From Paenibacillus lutimineralis (GTDB lineage: Bacteria; Bacillota; Bacilli; Paenibacillales; Paenibacillaceae): a DNA stretch of 64,000 nucleotides. How positions within the stretch are numbered: position 1 is the stretch's first letter; the number at the start of each line of letters is the position of its first letter. This document shows, piece after piece, positions 27,046 to 37,919 of this stretch. The stretch lies in contig NZ_CP034346.1 of NCBI RefSeq assembly GCF_003991425.1, positions 5,205,001 to 5,269,000 on the forward strand, written 5' to 3'. The notes under the pieces were generated by a model. It did not search any database. It was not told where the DNA came from and saw only the letters and a list, made by a program, of their open reading frames with translations. Position numbers and translations under genes: made by a program.

Positions 27046-29718
27046 CTAGGCTTTTAATTCATTGATTCGTGCAAGCACCTTGTCGCGTTTGGCAGAGTAA
27101 TCATCCATCTTGGCGCGCTCTTCTTCAATCACCTTGGCAGGTGCTTTGGAGACAAAACCTTGATTGGACAATTTCTTCTCCACACGTTCTACTTCTTTAT
27201 TCAAATGGTCAATTTCTTTCTCCAGACGAGCGATTTCCTGACTAATATCAATCAGGCCGGCCAGCGGCAAATACAATTCCGCTCCTGTGACAATCGCTGT
27301 CATTGCTTTATCCGGTGCTTCTATCTTCAGTGAGGCTTCGTAATCAGATGTGTTACAGAACCGGCGAACATAATGCCCGTTACGGTTAAGAATGTCAAGC
27401 AGCTCGGAGGAGCCCGGCTTAACGATCAACTCGATTTTCTTGCTCATCGGTACGTTCACTTCAGCACGAATGTTGCGAACCGAGCGGATAATGTCGATGA
27501 GTAGATTCATCTCCTGAACTGCATCCGGTGCTTCCAGCGCAGGGTCATACTTAGGCCATTCAGCCAAAGTAATCGTATCGCCACTGTGCGGCAAATGCTG
27601 CCATATTTCCTCGGAAATATACGGCATGAACGGATGGATCAGTCTCAGCGTACGATCGAGCACATAAGCAAGCACCGATTGTGTCTTGCGCTTGGCATCC
27701 GCATCTTCACCATAGAAGCTCAGCTTCGCGAATTCAATATACCAGTCACAGAGATCATCCCAGATGAAATTGTACAATACACGGCCTGTTTCGCCAAATT
27801 CATAGGAATCGATTAGACGCGTTACATCCCGAGCCGTCTCATTAAAGCGATGTAAAATCCAGCGATCTGAAGTCGAAAGGTCCCCGTTAATGTCGATGTC
27901 CTCATAGGATACTCCTTCCATGTTCATCAGAGCGAAGCGTGAAGCATTCCAGATCTTATTGGCGAAATTGCGTGCTTGTTCTACGCGCTCCCAATGGAAG
28001 CGAACGTCCTGACCAGGCGTACTGCCCGTCGAGATCATATAGCGCATTGCATCAGCACCATATCTCTCGATAATATCGAGCGGGTCTACCCCGTTGCCCA
28101 GGGATTTGGACATCTTCTTGCCTTCGCTGTCACGAACGAGACCATGCATTAACACATGCTTAAACGGCATTTCGCTTGTGAACTCAAGCGAAGTAAAGAT
28201 CATACGAGCTACCCAGAAATAAATAATATCATATCCGGTAACAAGTACGTCTGTTGGGAAATAGCGTTTAAAATCCTCGCTCTCCTCATTTGGCCAACCT
28301 AGCGTCGAGAACGGCCACAAGGCAGAGCTGAACCATGTATCCAGTACATCCTCATCCTGCTTAAGGTCATCCCGTCCGAGCTTGGCGCGGGCTTCTTCCT
28401 CGCTGCGGGCAACAACCATCTCTCCGGTCTCCTCGCTATACCAGGCCGGAATACGATGCCCCCACCATAATTGTCTGGAAATACACCAGTCGCGAACATT
28501 CTCGATCCACTGCAGGTAGGTTTTCTCGAACCGTTCCGGAACGAATTCTACACCTTTGCCCGAGTTTTGCGCTGCAATTGCAGCCTCAGCGAGCGGCTTC
28601 ATTTTGACGAACCATTGCAGGGACAAATACGGCTCTATAACTGCTCCGGTCCGTTCACTATGGCCTACCTGATGCAGGTGGTCCTCAATTTTAATCAATA
28701 CGCCCATATCCTGCAAATCTTTCACGATCTGCTTACGGCATTCGCTGCGATCCAGGCCCACATACTTGCCAGCTGCCTCGTTCATCTTACCGTTCTCGTC
28801 CATGACGATAATCTGCGGCAGATCATGGCGCTGACCTACCTCGAAGTCATTCGGGTCATGAGCTGGAGTGATCTTAACTGCACCGCTACCAAATTCCTTG
28901 TCAACATATTCATCAGCGATGATCGGAATTTCGCGGTCTACAATTGGCAGAACAAGCGATTTGCCGATCAAATGGCTGTAGCGCTCATCCTTAGGATGAA
29001 CCGCGACAGCTGTATCGCCGAGCATCGTCTCCGGACGTGTCGTGGCAACCGTAATATACCCGTCCCCATCCTTAAGCGGATATTGCAGATGATACAAATG
29101 TCCGTTAACTTCCTTGTATTCTACTTCAATATCGGACAAGGCCGTACGAGCGACTGGGTCCCAGTTGATGATATATCTGCCTTTATAAATCAGCCCCTTC
29201 TCATACAGCTTCACGAATACTTCGCGAACAGCCTGAGACAGACCTTCATCCAGCGTAAACCGCTCGCGTGAATAGTCAAGCGACAGCCCCATTTTGGCCC
29301 ATTGTTCATGGATCGTATTGGCATACTGCTCCTTCCATTCCCACACTTTCTCAAGGAACTTCTCACGGCCCAGATCATAGCGGCTTATCCCCTGCTCACG
29401 CAGCTTCTGCTCCACTTTGGTCTGGGTAGCGATTCCCGCATGGTCCGAGCCTGGCAGCCATAAGGCATCGTAGCCCTGCATCCGCTTGGTACGGATCAGA
29501 ATATCCTGCAGCGTGAAGTCTAGCGCATGTCCAATATGCAGCATACCCGTTACGTTAGGCGGTGGAATTACGATCGTAAAAGGCTCAGCTTCAGGCCGCA
29601 TGCCCGCTTTGAAGAACTCATTCTCCATCCAGTAACGGTACCATTTGTTCTCCGCGGCTTTTGGATCATAAGTCGTTGGCATTTCTGCCGTAGTTTGTGA
29701 TGCTTGGTTTTCCGTCAT
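27046..29718 (-). CDS. valS: Valyl-tRNA synthetase
   Basis: Class I aminoacyl-tRNA synthetase that charges tRNA-Val. The ATP motif [13 protein letters not shown] (about residues 48-60) and KMSKSLGN are present, the editing domain lies between them, and a C-terminal coiled coil (about 820-885, [19 protein letters not shown]) is typical. The ATG at 29718 is preferred because GGAGG lies upstream of it; an ATG 18 bases earlier is part of that site. 890 residues. Controlled by the T-box leader directly upstream. Confidence 0.98.
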   Translation of the reverse strand: MTENQASQTTAEMPTTYDPKAAENKWYRYWMENEFFKAGMRPEAEPFTIVIPPPNVTGMLHIGHALDFTLQDILIRTKRMQGYDALWLPGSDHAGIATQTKVEQKLREQGISRYDLGREKFLEKVWEWKEQYANTIHEQWAKMGLSLDYSRERFTLDEGLSQAVREVFVKLYEKGLIYKGRYIINWDPVARTALSDIEVEYKEVNGHLYHLQYPLKDGDGYITVATTRPETMLGDTAVAVHPKDERYSHLIGKSLVLPIVDREIPIIADEYVDKEFGSGAVKITPAHDPNDFEVGQRHDLPQIIVMDENGKMNEAAGKYVGLDRSECRKQIVKDLQDMGVLIKIEDHLHQVGHSERTGAVIEPYLSLQWFVKMKPLAEAAIAAQNSGKGVEFVPERFEKTYLQWIENVRDWCISRQLWWGHRIPAWYSEETGEMVVARSEEEARAKLGRDDLKQDEDVLDTWFSSALWPFSTLGWPNEESEDFKRYFPTDVLVTGYDIIYFWVARMIFTSLEFTSEMPFKHVLMHGLVRDSEGKKMSKSLGNGVDPLDIIERYGADAMRYMISTGSTPGQDVRFHWERVEQARNFANKIWNASRFALMNMEGVSYEDIDINGDLSTSDRWILHRFNETARDVTRLIDSYEFGETGRVLYNFIWDDLCDWYIEFAKLSFYGEDADAKRKTQSVLAYVLDRTLRLIHPFMPYISEEIWQHLPHSGDTITLAEWPKYDPALEAPDAVQEMNLLIDIIRSVRNIRAEVNVPMSKKIELIVKPGSSELLDILNRNGHYVRRFCNTSDYEASLKIEAPDKAMTAIVTGAELYLPLAGLIDISQEIARLEKEIDHLNKEVERVEKKLSNQGFVSKAPAKVIEEERAKMDDYSAKRDKVLARINELKA

Positions 29719-29812
29719 TTTTGCTTCAACCTCCATTACAATTCAGCGTAGCCTAGGCGAATTCAGGCCAACAAGTTCAAGAAGCCTGTAATGATTCGCG
29801 ACGGCAGAAAAC

Positions 29813-30105
29813 ACAAAAAGCCTCTCGTCTCAAAGGACGAAAGGCTTTATCTTTCGCGGTACCACCTTTGTTTCGCAAGTTGCCTGGCATTGGCCTGGCA
29901 ATTCAGTCAAGCATAGCTTGTCGCTTGCGACACTTATACAGATAACGGCTGCAACCGGCCCGCTCTAATGGTGAGACATCACCAGTTCAAACGGACGACT
30001 CCCGGGCGACTTCGGATAGCAGTATCCTGCGGAATCTTCCAGCGATACAACTCCGCTCTCTGAAGGGCTCACTTCCTACTCTTCCCGTTCCAAGTCTTTA
30101 CATTT
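29813..30105 (-). promoter_or_regulatory. T-box leader of valS with terminator/antiterminator
   Basis: The T-box sequence AAAGGTGGTACCGCG is at 29853-29867. A terminator hairpin (AAAGCCTTTCGTCC against GGACGAGAGGCTTTTT form) ends at about 29813. An AGAGAG motif near 30062 and the long stem I region precede it, and GAAGTCGCC about 30010 holds GTC, a valine codon, as likely specifier. Uncharged tRNA-Val would stabilise the antiterminator and switch on valS. The specifier assignment was made by eye. Confidence 0.9.
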
Positions 30106-30113
30106 AGTGTGTT

Positions 30114-30510
30114 CAGAAAATCTTATTTTGATAACAATAGGTGTCTTAGAAAATAAGAAATAGCATATCTTTGTAAAATCTATATTATCATAACGTGGAT
30201 AAGGCTATGAGTCAATATGACAAACGCACAATTAGCTATCTTCTCTCTAGTTGCTCTCTAGTTCATCCTCAGGTTCATCTCTTAGCTTGTCCCTTAAACT
30301 CCCAACTCATTTTAACGGAAATGACAGCCGTTATTTCAGCCATATTGATCGATTTGAAATTTTAACGGAAATGTGGTTCTCTATTTGTTAAAAATCAACC
30401 AATTACAGCGAAATCCCCACCATATAATTACACTCATTTCCGTTACGTTTTATATCGCCGTTTATTTGCCGAAATAGCGTTCGTAGGTTTCGTTAGAAGT
30501 TGGCTGAAGC
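30114..30510. other. Non-coding gap with AACGGAAATG repeats
   Basis: No gene is seen between the valS leader and the spoVID terminator. TTTAACGGAAATG occurs exactly twice, at 30311 and 30361, 50 bp apart, and the inverse CATTTCCGTTACG lies at 30434. A short AACGG...CCGTT inverted pairing surrounds the first copy. Similar AACGG motifs appear at 53.9-54.1 kb. Confidence 0.5.
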
Positions 30511-30545
30511 AAAAAGGACCATTCAGATCCGACCTTAATGGTCCT
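30511..30545 (-). terminator. Intrinsic terminator after spoVID
   Basis: Nine-base perfect stem AGGACCATT/AATGGTCCT with 13-base loop and five T on the minus strand, about 60 bases past the spoVID stop. Confidence 0.85.
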
Positions 30546-30605
30546 CTGAATAGTCCTGCGAACACTCTTTCAACTGACTGTGCATTGCCGAGCTTCAGTA
30601 TAATA

Positions 30606-31871
30606 TCAAGGGATATATAACACTTGTCCTTCAGCCAGATTATGCTCGGACAGACGGTTATACAGCTGTAGTTCGCGTGTGCTAAGCTGGTAGCGCTCCG
30701 CAATATCATCCAGCGTCTCTTCCCGCTGCACGATCACGAGACGAACCTTACGGAACGGAGTTTGATCCTCTGTTCTGCCCAGGAACAGGCTCTTCCAACG
30801 AACCTCTTCTCCTTCTTCCTGATCCGGGATGACAATAGTTTCCTCGAAGTAATCTACACCATTATCCTTATCTGGACGATTGTTTATCAGCTTGCTGATG
30901 CCAAAGCCTTCATCGCGATCCTTGCTTTCATGCTTCTTGCTGCCAAAGGCAACCTTTAGCTCCTTCTTCTCTTCCTGAGCATGCGCTCCTTCTTCCTTCT
31001 CTTGTTCAACACTTTCCTCAAATACTTCTACAGCTCCTGCATCTTCAACATCCGTGTTAACATACTCCGCTTCAGTCTCGACATAGCTGTCTGTCTTCAG
31101 CACGGCCTCCGTCTCATTCACTCGTTCAGAATGTATATCCATTGGATCCTGATCTTCAGACCATACTGCCGAATCAGGCTCCTCTGCCTCTTCCCACTCC
31201 ACAGTCTCCAACGGACGCTCTACTTCATTAAGCCCCTTGTCCGCTGTAAATGTCGGTGTCAATAACGGAGCTGAGTCAAGCCAGGATAACGTCTCCTCAT
31301 TCTGTTCTTCGTGCTGCTCACGGGCCCCGTCCTGCTGTTCGGATGAGAAAGCTTCCTGTACAACATATGAATGATCTACCGAAACTTCAGGCAACTGATA
31401 CGAGTAATTATCCTGCTGGGACTGAACCTCTTCCACTTCTTCCGCTCCAAGAACCGGTTCATGCGCGGCTACATACTCCCTGTCCATCCATTCTTCCGCC
31501 TCTGAACGCATAGTGGCCGTCTCAATTCCCTGCAAAGATAGAACTCCCGTAATATTCAAGCTGCGAGCGCTAAGCAAATCTACGTCGAAATTTTCGATTT
31601 CGACCGTAATCTCCTCTAGCTTATTAACCCGACTGAGTGGAATCGTAATCTCAACAGGGATCCAATGCTCCAGCTCCCGACTCTCTCCCTCACCGCGATA
31701 AAGGCCTGATAACAGTAAATGACCGCGCAGAGCCGCATATTCATCACCGGGATATACTTGGATTTTCGGAAAAAGTTCAATCTCCTCCAGTTCCTCGATG
31801 CCGATCACATCTTCGGATAGATGGACGCGCTCGTAAATATCAAAACGCAGGCCGTAGGAATGATCAACCAA
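30606..31871 (-). CDS. spoVID: Stage VI sporulation protein D (SpoVID), LysM at C-terminus
   Basis: Coat encasement protein. The N-terminal domain (about residues 1-125, with FDIYERVHLSEDVIGIEEL and GDEYAALRGHLLLSGLY) resembles the SpoVID start. A very acidic, low-complexity middle (about 140-330) follows, and a C-terminal LysM (about 375-421, VQREETLDDIAERYQLSTREL) can bind peptidoglycan or lipid II. I use TTG at 31871, seven bases after AAAGGAGGT; the open frame extends 44 codons further but only by reading a repeat element. It works with SafA, found at the left window edge. Position next to hemL/valS agrees with Bacillus. Confidence 0.88.
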   Translation of the reverse strand: MVDHSYGLRFDIYERVHLSEDVIGIEELEEIELFPKIQVYPGDEYAALRGHLLLSGLYRGEGESRELEHWIPVEITIPLSRVNKLEEITVEIENFDVDLLSARSLNITGVLSLQGIETATMRSEAEEWMDREYVAAHEPVLGAEEVEEVQSQQDNYSYQLPEVSVDHSYVVQEAFSSEQQDGAREQHEEQNEETLSWLDSAPLLTPTFTADKGLNEVERPLETVEWEEAEEPDSAVWSEDQDPMDIHSERVNETEAVLKTDSYVETEAEYVNTDVEDAGAVEVFEESVEQEKEEGAHAQEEKKELKVAFGSKKHESKDRDEGFGISKLINNRPDKDNGVDYFEETIVIPDQEEGEEVRWKSLFLGRTEDQTPFRKVRLVIVQREETLDDIAERYQLSTRELQLYNRLSEHNLAEGQVLYIP

Positions 31872-31918
31872 GAACACTACCTCCTTTTTTAGCAAATCCG
31901 AATATGACCCACATCCCC

Positions 31919-31998
31919 TTAAGAGGTTGTTCAAAAAGTCCCTTTTGATCACGAAGCAAATCATATAGCGGTATTGAAAACCGAACTTTCTGAACACG
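31919..31998 (+). repeat. Dispersed intergenic element, copy E (short)
   Basis: About 80 bp: TTAAGAGGTTGTTCAAAAAG followed by TTTTGATCACGAAGCAAA, then directly the right end TGAAAACCGAACTTTCTGAAC. The middle found in copies C and D is deleted. It ends 48 bp upstream of the spoVID start codon. Confidence 0.75.
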
Positions 31999-32045
31999 TA
32001 CATAAAGATGGATGGTCCAAATCTTCGCTCATTCTATCTATATGC

Positions 32046-32086
32046 TAAAAAAAGAAGAGCATGCCTTCTATTTCCCGGCATGCTCT
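32046..32086 (-). terminator. Intrinsic terminator after the hem operon
   Basis: Ten-base perfect stem AGAGCATGCC/GGCATGCTCT with TTCTTTTTTT on the minus strand, 17 bases past the pseudouridine synthase stop. Confidence 0.9.
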
Positions 32087-32102
32087 TTCAATCAATATAT
32101 AA

Positions 32103-33008
32103 CTAGGACAAAGCTAACTGCTCTCGCAACCGAAGCCACTCCTGAGGCCAAGGATCATCTACTCGAATCAATTCTCCTGTAAGCGGATGGGCAAAGATTA
32201 GACTCTCGCCATGCAACGCTTGGTAGGGAAGTAGCTTTGTGCTGCCTCCATATAGAGCATCTCCAAGTAGAGGATGCCCGGCATAACTTAAATGAACGCG
32301 GATTTGATGCGTTCTTCCGGTCTCCAGTGTCAATCGGACCAAGCTCGCCTGATTCAGCGTCTCCATCAGTTCAACATGCGTAACCGCTCTTTGACCGGAA
32401 GGAGAGACACGCCGGCGCTGATTGTGGTGCCGATCCCGCCCAATCGGCTCATCAATGATTCTAAGCGTAGGACTTACTATCCCTTGTACTAGCGCAACAT
32501 ATACCCTAGAGATCTCTTTCCGTGCCATCGCCGCATCAAGCTTAAGCTGGGCATAAGCATTCTTCGCGTACAGCACAGGACCAGACGTATATTCATCCAG
32601 CCGATGAATATGGAGCGGGGCGATCTTCTCTCCACGTTCCGCATAAATAGCAGATACTTGGTTCGCCAGTGTAGGTTCGCGGCTCTCTCCGTCCGGATGA
32701 ACCTTAATCCCCGTAGACTTATGTACGACGAGACAAAAGTCATCCTCATACAAGATCTCCGTAGGAGTACCCATTGGCTCAAAAGAAGATTGCTTCGGCG
32801 GGAACAGAAGCAGTCGGAGGCGATCCCCCGCCAGCTTGATGCCGCCCTCAGCTTCAAGCGTCTTCAATAGCTTGGGCGGCGCTGCTAGCTCATTGTGCAG
32901 CCAGGCCATAACCGCTTCATACCGTCCGCCATGCTCCGGCACGGGTAGCCTGCCAGGCATCAGCTCCAGCCATTCACCCCGCCTCTGGCCTGCCACCTTC
33001 AGACTCAC
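32103..33008 (-). CDS. RluA family pseudouridine synthase
   Basis: Isomerises uridine to pseudouridine in rRNA or tRNA. The catalytic motif [17 protein letters not shown] has the invariant aspartate (about residue 133), and [21 protein letters not shown] is the second signature. 301 residues; the N-terminal 75 residues may be a degenerate S4-type domain. Its start overlaps the hemL stop by four bases, so it is cotranscribed with the hem genes, although no functional link is obvious. Which RluA-type paralogue it is cannot be told. Confidence 0.93.
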   Translation of the reverse strand: MSLKVAGQRRGEWLELMPGRLPVPEHGGRYEAVMAWLHNELAAPPKLLKTLEAEGGIKLAGDRLRLLLFPPKQSSFEPMGTPTEILYEDDFCLVVHKSTGIKVHPDGESREPTLANQVSAIYAERGEKIAPLHIHRLDEYTSGPVLYAKNAYAQLKLDAAMARKEISRVYVALVQGIVSPTLRIIDEPIGRDRHHNQRRRVSPSGQRAVTHVELMETLNQASLVRLTLETGRTHQIRVHLSYAGHPLLGDALYGGSTKLLPYQALHGESLIFAHPLTGELIRVDDPWPQEWLRLREQLALS

Positions 33009-34306
33009 AGCCGTTTCAACGCATTGCGATGCGCTTCAATGGTTAGCTCGATGTCTTCATCTGTATGCACACCTGAGATGAACATGCCTTCAAATTGAGA
33101 TGGCGCAACATTAATTCCTTCCTCAGACAGCGCCGTGAAGTAGCGGCGGAACAGGTCGAGGTCACTGGTCTTAGCCGTCTCAAAGTTGACCACTGTCTGG
33201 TCTGTCAGGAAAGGACACATCATTGAACCAACACGATTGATCGTGCAAGGGAGTCCACGCTCCTTCGCGTTTGCCGTAAAGCCTGCCTCCAATTTGGCCG
33301 ACAAGTTCTCAAGACGATCATATACTTCTGGAGTCAAGAGAGACAAAGTCGTGAAGCCAGCAGTCATTGCCAGCGGATTACCGCTCAATGTTCCTGCTTG
33401 ATAAATAGGACCAGACGGGGCAATCTGTTCCATGATCTCCTTCTTACCACCATATGCGCCGACAGGCAAGCCTCCTCCGATGACTTTGCCCAGACAGGTC
33501 AAATCCGGTGTGATGCCGAAGCGACCCTGTGCACAGTTCAAGCCTACACGGAATCCAGTCATGACTTCATCGAAAATAAGCACGCTGCCATACTCTGTAG
33601 TCAGACGACGCAGACCTTCAAGGAAGCCTGGCTGTGGCAGTACAACGCCCATATTACCGGCTACCGGCTCAACAATGACACCAGCAATCTCTTCGCCAAA
33701 GCGCTTGAATGCCAGCTCAACCGATTCCAGATCATTGTAAGGCACAGCAATCGTGTTAGAAGCAACCCCTTCTGGAACGCCAGGACTGTCCGGGAGGCCT
33801 AATGTCGCAACTCCGGAGCCAGCCTTGATCAGCAGACTATCCGCATGACCGTGATAAGAGCCTTCGAATTTCAAAATCTTGCTTCTGCCTGTATATCCCC
33901 GAGCTAGCCGGATAGCGCTCATCGTCGCTTCCGTACCGGAGTTAACCATCCGTACGATATCGATGGATGGTACGCGCTCTACGACCACCTTCGCCATCTC
34001 AGTCTCTAGCAAAGTAGGCATGCCGAAGCTCGTCCCCTTGGCAGCAGCCTCTTGGAGCGCTTTTACCACTTCAGGATGAGCATGACCCATAATGAGTGGT
34101 CCCCAGGAACCCACATAGTCGATGTAGCTGTTGCCGTCGATATCATATACTCTTGAACCGGAGGCATGCTCCGCATAGATCGGTGTTAATCCAACGGACT
34201 TGTAAGCCCGTACTGGACTATTCACACCTCCAGGCAAATATTGCTTTGCTTCCTCAAAAGCCGTATAGGAACGTCCATCCTGCTTGCGTCCGAGCATTTC
34301 ATTCAT
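33005..34306 (-). CDS. hemL: Glutamate-1-semialdehyde 2,1-aminomutase
   Basis: PLP enzyme that forms 5-aminolevulinate from glutamate-1-semialdehyde, the second step of the C5 heme pathway. [26 protein letters not shown] and the PLP-lysine block [17 protein letters not shown] (about residue 265) are intact. I take the ATG at 34306 with GGAG about ten bases upstream. 433 residues. Last heme gene of the operon, 46 bases after hemB. Confidence 0.97.
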   Translation of the reverse strand: MNEMLGRKQDGRSYTAFEEAKQYLPGGVNSPVRAYKSVGLTPIYAEHASGSRVYDIDGNSYIDYVGSWGPLIMGHAHPEVVKALQEAAAKGTSFGMPTLLETEMAKVVVERVPSIDIVRMVNSGTEATMSAIRLARGYTGRSKILKFEGSYHGHADSLLIKAGSGVATLGLPDSPGVPEGVASNTIAVPYNDLESVELAFKRFGEEIAGVIVEPVAGNMGVVLPQPGFLEGLRRLTTEYGSVLIFDEVMTGFRVGLNCAQGRFGITPDLTCLGKVIGGGLPVGAYGGKKEIMEQIAPSGPIYQAGTLSGNPLAMTAGFTTLSLLTPEVYDRLENLSAKLEAGFTANAKERGLPCTINRVGSMMCPFLTDQTVVNFETAKTSDLDLFRRYFTALSEEGINVAPSQFEGMFISGVHTDEDIELTIEAHRNALKRL

Positions 34307-34352
34307 TGCAGCTTCACTCCTCACCTTATTCGGTAGAATCTATTGGAATCAA

Positions 34353-35357
34353 TTATTTGCCTTCGCGCAGCCAGCGCGCAGCATCCTTGGCAAAATACGT
34401 AATAATGATATCCGCGCCAGCCCGCTTCATGCCAAGTAGCATTTCCGTTACAATTGCGCGTTCGTTAATCCAGCCCTGCATCGCTGCAGCTTTTACAAGT
34501 GAGTATTCACCGCTTACATTGTAAGCGACAAGTGGCAGGTCAAATTGATCGCGAACGACACGAAGCACATCGAGGAAGGCCAGAGCCGGCTTCACCATCA
34601 GCATATCCGCACCCTCTAGCACATCAGACTCGGCTTCACGCAGTGCTTCCCGAACATTGGCTGGGTCCATCTGATATGTCTTGCGGTCTCCGAACTGCGG
34701 AGCCGAATCAGCTGCCTCACGGAATGGACCGTAGAATGCAGAAGCATATTTCACGGAATATGCCATAATCGGCACCTGACTGAAACCTGCTTCATCCAAC
34801 CCTGCACGGATCGCTGCGACATAGCCGTCCATCATGTTAGATGGAGCGATAATGTCCGCGCCTGCCTCCGCTTGGGAGACCGCTGTACGAACCAATAATT
34901 CCAGCGATTCATCATTCAGTACATCGCCGCATACATGCCCGTCGCGCTCATAGGTATGTACCATACCGCAATGCCCATGATCTGTGAACTCGCATAAGCA
35001 AGTGTCAGCCACAACGAGCAGATCCGGATACAGCGATTTGATCTTGCGTGTAGCCTGCTGCACAATGCCGTCCTCGGCGTAAGCTCCCGAGCCTACACTG
35101 TCCTTGGACTCCGGTATACCGAATAGCAATACTGCACTGATTCCCAGTTCGGCAATCTCCTTAATTTCTTGTTCCAACGTATCCAATGAAAATTGATATA
35201 CCCCAGGCATCGAAGTGATTTCATTCTTAATACCATTGCCAGGAACGACAAAGATCGGTTGAATGAAATCATCCACAGTTAATACCGTCTCACGCACCAG
35301 GCCACGAATGCTCGCAGTTTGGCGCAAACGGCGATGTCTTACAATTGGAAAAGCCAT
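34353..35357 (-). CDS. hemB: Porphobilinogen synthase (5-aminolevulinate dehydratase)
   Basis: Condenses two 5-aminolevulinates to porphobilinogen. The cysteine-rich zinc site ([14 protein letters not shown], about residues 118-131), the Schiff-base lysines ([16 protein letters not shown] about 200, [11 protein letters not shown] about 252) and RPRR-like N-terminus are present. 334 residues. Confidence 0.98.
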   Translation of the reverse strand: MAFPIVRHRRLRQTASIRGLVRETVLTVDDFIQPIFVVPGNGIKNEITSMPGVYQFSLDTLEQEIKEIAELGISAVLLFGIPESKDSVGSGAYAEDGIVQQATRKIKSLYPDLLVVADTCLCEFTDHGHCGMVHTYERDGHVCGDVLNDESLELLVRTAVSQAEAGADIIAPSNMMDGYVAAIRAGLDEAGFSQVPIMAYSVKYASAFYGPFREAADSAPQFGDRKTYQMDPANVREALREAESDVLEGADMLMVKPALAFLDVLRVVRDQFDLPLVAYNVSGEYSLVKAAAMQGWINERAIVTEMLLGMKRAGADIIITYFAKDAARWLREGK

Positions 35358-35386
35358 ATATAATTCCTCCTAGTTCTATAAGTAGG

Positions 35387-36943
35387 TTAACGTCGTATTG
35401 AATTTTGCGCTTGCTTCCAGGTACATAGCCCGGCCACCAGGCTTGGAATCGTAGACTCCTCAGCGATTACCGCCACGTTCAATCCAGCTTGCTCTGCCGT
35501 CTTCGCAGTAACTGGACCTATACAGCATATTGCTGCACCTGCAAGCGCCTGAACAGGATCAGCCACTCCCATCCTGCCGAGAGCCGACAGGAAATTAGTC
35601 ACCGTCGACGAGCTTGTGAAGGTAACAGCATGAATTCCGTCCTGCTCCAGCAGCTTAAGCAATTCATCGTCCTCATCCCCGATCGGCACGGTCTCGTACA
35701 TCACCGCATCCGTCACGCTGAGTCCTCTGTCCTGAAGCACCTCAGCCAGCCAGGCGCGAGCCAGGTTGCCACGAGGAAGAAGCACTTTCTGGCCGGCCAG
35801 CAATTGCTGATCAAAAGCTTCGAACAAACCTTCAGCCTGAAATTGGCTAGGCAGCTCCTCAGCAGCAATTCCGTAACGGCGCAGCACTTCCTTGGTCGCT
35901 GGACCAACCGCGGCAATGCGGGCAGAGTGCAGTGTTCGAATGTCTTTTCCAAGTCTGTCCAGGTGCCTGAAGAAATACTCTACCCCATTGACGCTCGTAA
36001 AGAACACCCAATCATACTGATCCAAATCCTCTAGGGCCTTTGCTGTCGCATTTAAATATTCCGGACTCGGCATCACCGTCTCAATGACCGGAAATTCATA
36101 GGTTTCTCCGCCCAGCTCCTCGATCTGCTTTACTAATTCGCTTGCTTGGGAGCGGGAACGGGTCACCAGAAATCTCGCGCCGAAGAGAGGCATATCCTCG
36201 GCCCACTTCAGCACCTCGCGCTGCAGGACCGCCTCGCCGACGACGATCACAGCGGGTGATTCGAATTTTGCGTTGAATACCTTCTGTTCGATATCTTCCA
36301 GCGTGCCGATCAATACGGCCTGCTCCGCGCGGGTCCCCCAGCGTATAAGAGCAACTGGTGTCTCCGGCGGCCTGCCATGTTTGATTAGCTGCGCAGCGAT
36401 ATGGCCGATTTTAGCTAATCCCATCATAAAGACGAGCGTACCCGTAGCCTGGGTCAACTTGGCCCAATCAATCGATAGATCCAGCTTGTCTTGACTCTCA
36501 TGCCCTGTAATGATAGATAAGGATGAAGCAATATCTCGATGGGTAACGGGAATACCCGCATAAGCTGGGACAGCAATCGCTGCGGTTATTCCTGGAACGA
36601 TCTCATATGGAATCTTATGCTGCCTCAGCAAACCGGCTTCTTCACCGACGCGACCAAAGATCGTCGGGTCTCCGCCCTTGAGACGGACGACGATCTTGCC
36701 TGACAACGCGAGATCAACAAGCAGTTGATTAATCTCTTCCTGCTTCATCGTGTGTCGGTTCACTGTCTTGCCTACATAAATCTTCTCGACGTCACGCTTC
36801 GTCCGCGTCAAGAGGCTCGGATTCGCCAGACGATCATATACGACTACGTCCGCTTTCTCTAGGCACTCCAGCCCCTTCAGTGTAATTAAGCGCGCATCAC
36901 CTGGGCCTGCGCCAACTAAATATACTTTACCTGCTCCAGCCAT
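35387..36943 (-). CDS. cobA-hemD: Fused uroporphyrinogen-III methyltransferase / uroporphyrinogen-III synthase
   Basis: Two enzymes in one chain of 518 residues. The N-terminal half (about 1-240) is SUMT, which methylates uroporphyrinogen III to precorrin-2 with SAM: VYLVGAGPGDARLITLKG, VVRLKGGDPTIFGR, PYEIVPGITAA and GIPVTHR. The C-terminal half (about 255-510) is HemD, which closes the tetrapyrrole ring: RFLVTRS, FTSVNGVEYFF, and TFTSSSTVTNF. The start ATG at 36943 uses AGGGAG inside the hemC end; the track-length frame is 14 codons longer. The fusion ties the siroheme branch to the heme pathway. Confidence 0.95.
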   Translation of the reverse strand: MAGAGKVYLVGAGPGDARLITLKGLECLEKADVVVYDRLANPSLLTRTKRDVEKIYVGKTVNRHTMKQEEINQLLVDLALSGKIVVRLKGGDPTIFGRVGEEAGLLRQHKIPYEIVPGITAAIAVPAYAGIPVTHRDIASSLSIITGHESQDKLDLSIDWAKLTQATGTLVFMMGLAKIGHIAAQLIKHGRPPETPVALIRWGTRAEQAVLIGTLEDIEQKVFNAKFESPAVIVVGEAVLQREVLKWAEDMPLFGARFLVTRSRSQASELVKQIEELGGETYEFPVIETVMPSPEYLNATAKALEDLDQYDWVFFTSVNGVEYFFRHLDRLGKDIRTLHSARIAAVGPATKEVLRRYGIAAEELPSQFQAEGLFEAFDQQLLAGQKVLLPRGNLARAWLAEVLQDRGLSVTDAVMYETVPIGDEDDELLKLLEQDGIHAVTFTSSSTVTNFLSALGRMGVADPVQALAGAAICCIGPVTAKTAEQAGLNVAVIAEESTIPSLVAGLCTWKQAQNSIRR

Positions 36944-36950
36944 TCCTCCA

Positions 36951-37916
36951 TCACTCCCTGACCGCGGCCAATATTCGATCTGCACCTTGTAAAATTAATT
37001 TCTGTGCTACATCTTCCCCAAGCTGGACCGGGTCGTCTCCGGTAAGACTTTCTTTTAGGATCAGGCTTCCGTCAGGTGCACCGACCATTCCGGTCAAAGT
37101 AATCAATCCTGTACCCGATCCAGCCGCCACATCGCCAGCAGCTTCGTTCCACACCGCAAAGGCCCCAATCGGAACCTGGCAGCCGCCGTTCAATACAGCG
37201 AGGAAGCGCCGCTCCGCAGTAACGGTGAGCGAAGTAATGTGATCGTTATACAAAGACAGCAGAGCCATGAGTTCCGCATCATCTTCACGGCACTCCAGCC
37301 CAAGAGCCCCTTGTCCAACCGCCGGAAGACAGACATCGACCGGCAGCAGTGAAGAAATTCGATCTTCCCAGCCCATCCGTTTGAGCCCGGCTGCTGCTAG
37401 AATAATCGCGTCGAAACCTTCTGTCTCCAGCTTCCGCAGACGGGAATCAATATTTCCACGAATCGACTCCAACTGTAAGTCAGGTCGCTTCGCACGAAGC
37501 TGACTGGAACGACGCAGGCTGCTCGTACCTACCTTAGCGCCATGCGGTAGTTCTTCCAAGGAGAGCCCTTCTTTGGAGATTAACGCATCCCTGGGTTCAA
37601 CCCGCTGCGGAATGGCTCCATTGATGAGTCCCTCCGGAAGCTCGGAAGGCATATCCTTCATGCTATGTACAGCAAGGTCAATCTCCTTGTCGAGCATAGC
37701 CTGCTCGATCTCTTTGACAAACAAGCCTTTACCGCCTACCTTGGACAGAGTCACATCTAGAATACGGTCACCCTTCGTCATGATCTTGCGAATTTCAAAC
37801 TTGAACGGGAGCCTATGCTCCGCACAGAGCTTCTCCAGGGCATCGATAACCTGTCCTGTCTGGGTTAGAGCTAATTGGCTCTGTCTCGTTCCGACAACTA
37901 TCGTACGCTTCGTCAT
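36951..37916 (-). CDS. hemC: Hydroxymethylbilane synthase
   Basis: Polymerises four porphobilinogens into hydroxymethylbilane. The dipyrromethane cofactor cysteine is C246 in [22 protein letters not shown] (130-141) and the aspartate loop HSMKDMP are intact. 321 residues. It lies between the sirC-like gene (three-base gap) and cobA-hemD (seven-base gap). Confidence 0.98.
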   Translation of the reverse strand: MTKRTIVVGTRQSQLALTQTGQVIDALEKLCAEHRLPFKFEIRKIMTKGDRILDVTLSKVGGKGLFVKEIEQAMLDKEIDLAVHSMKDMPSELPEGLINGAIPQRVEPRDALISKEGLSLEELPHGAKVGTSSLRRSSQLRAKRPDLQLESIRGNIDSRLRKLETEGFDAIILAAAGLKRMGWEDRISSLLPVDVCLPAVGQGALGLECREDDAELMALLSLYNDHITSLTVTAERRFLAVLNGGCQVPIGAFAVWNEAAGDVAAGSGTGLITLTGMVGAPDGSLILKESLTGDDPVQLGEDVAQKLILQGADRILAAVRE

Positions 37917-37919
37917 TCC

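Noticed and set aside
28471..29271. A 266-codon plus-strand frame
   Set aside because: Antisense to valS, with no recognisable domain.
31872..32003. N-terminal extension of SpoVID
   Set aside because: It translates repeat copy E; the TTG after AAAGGAGGT matches the SpoVID N-terminus better.
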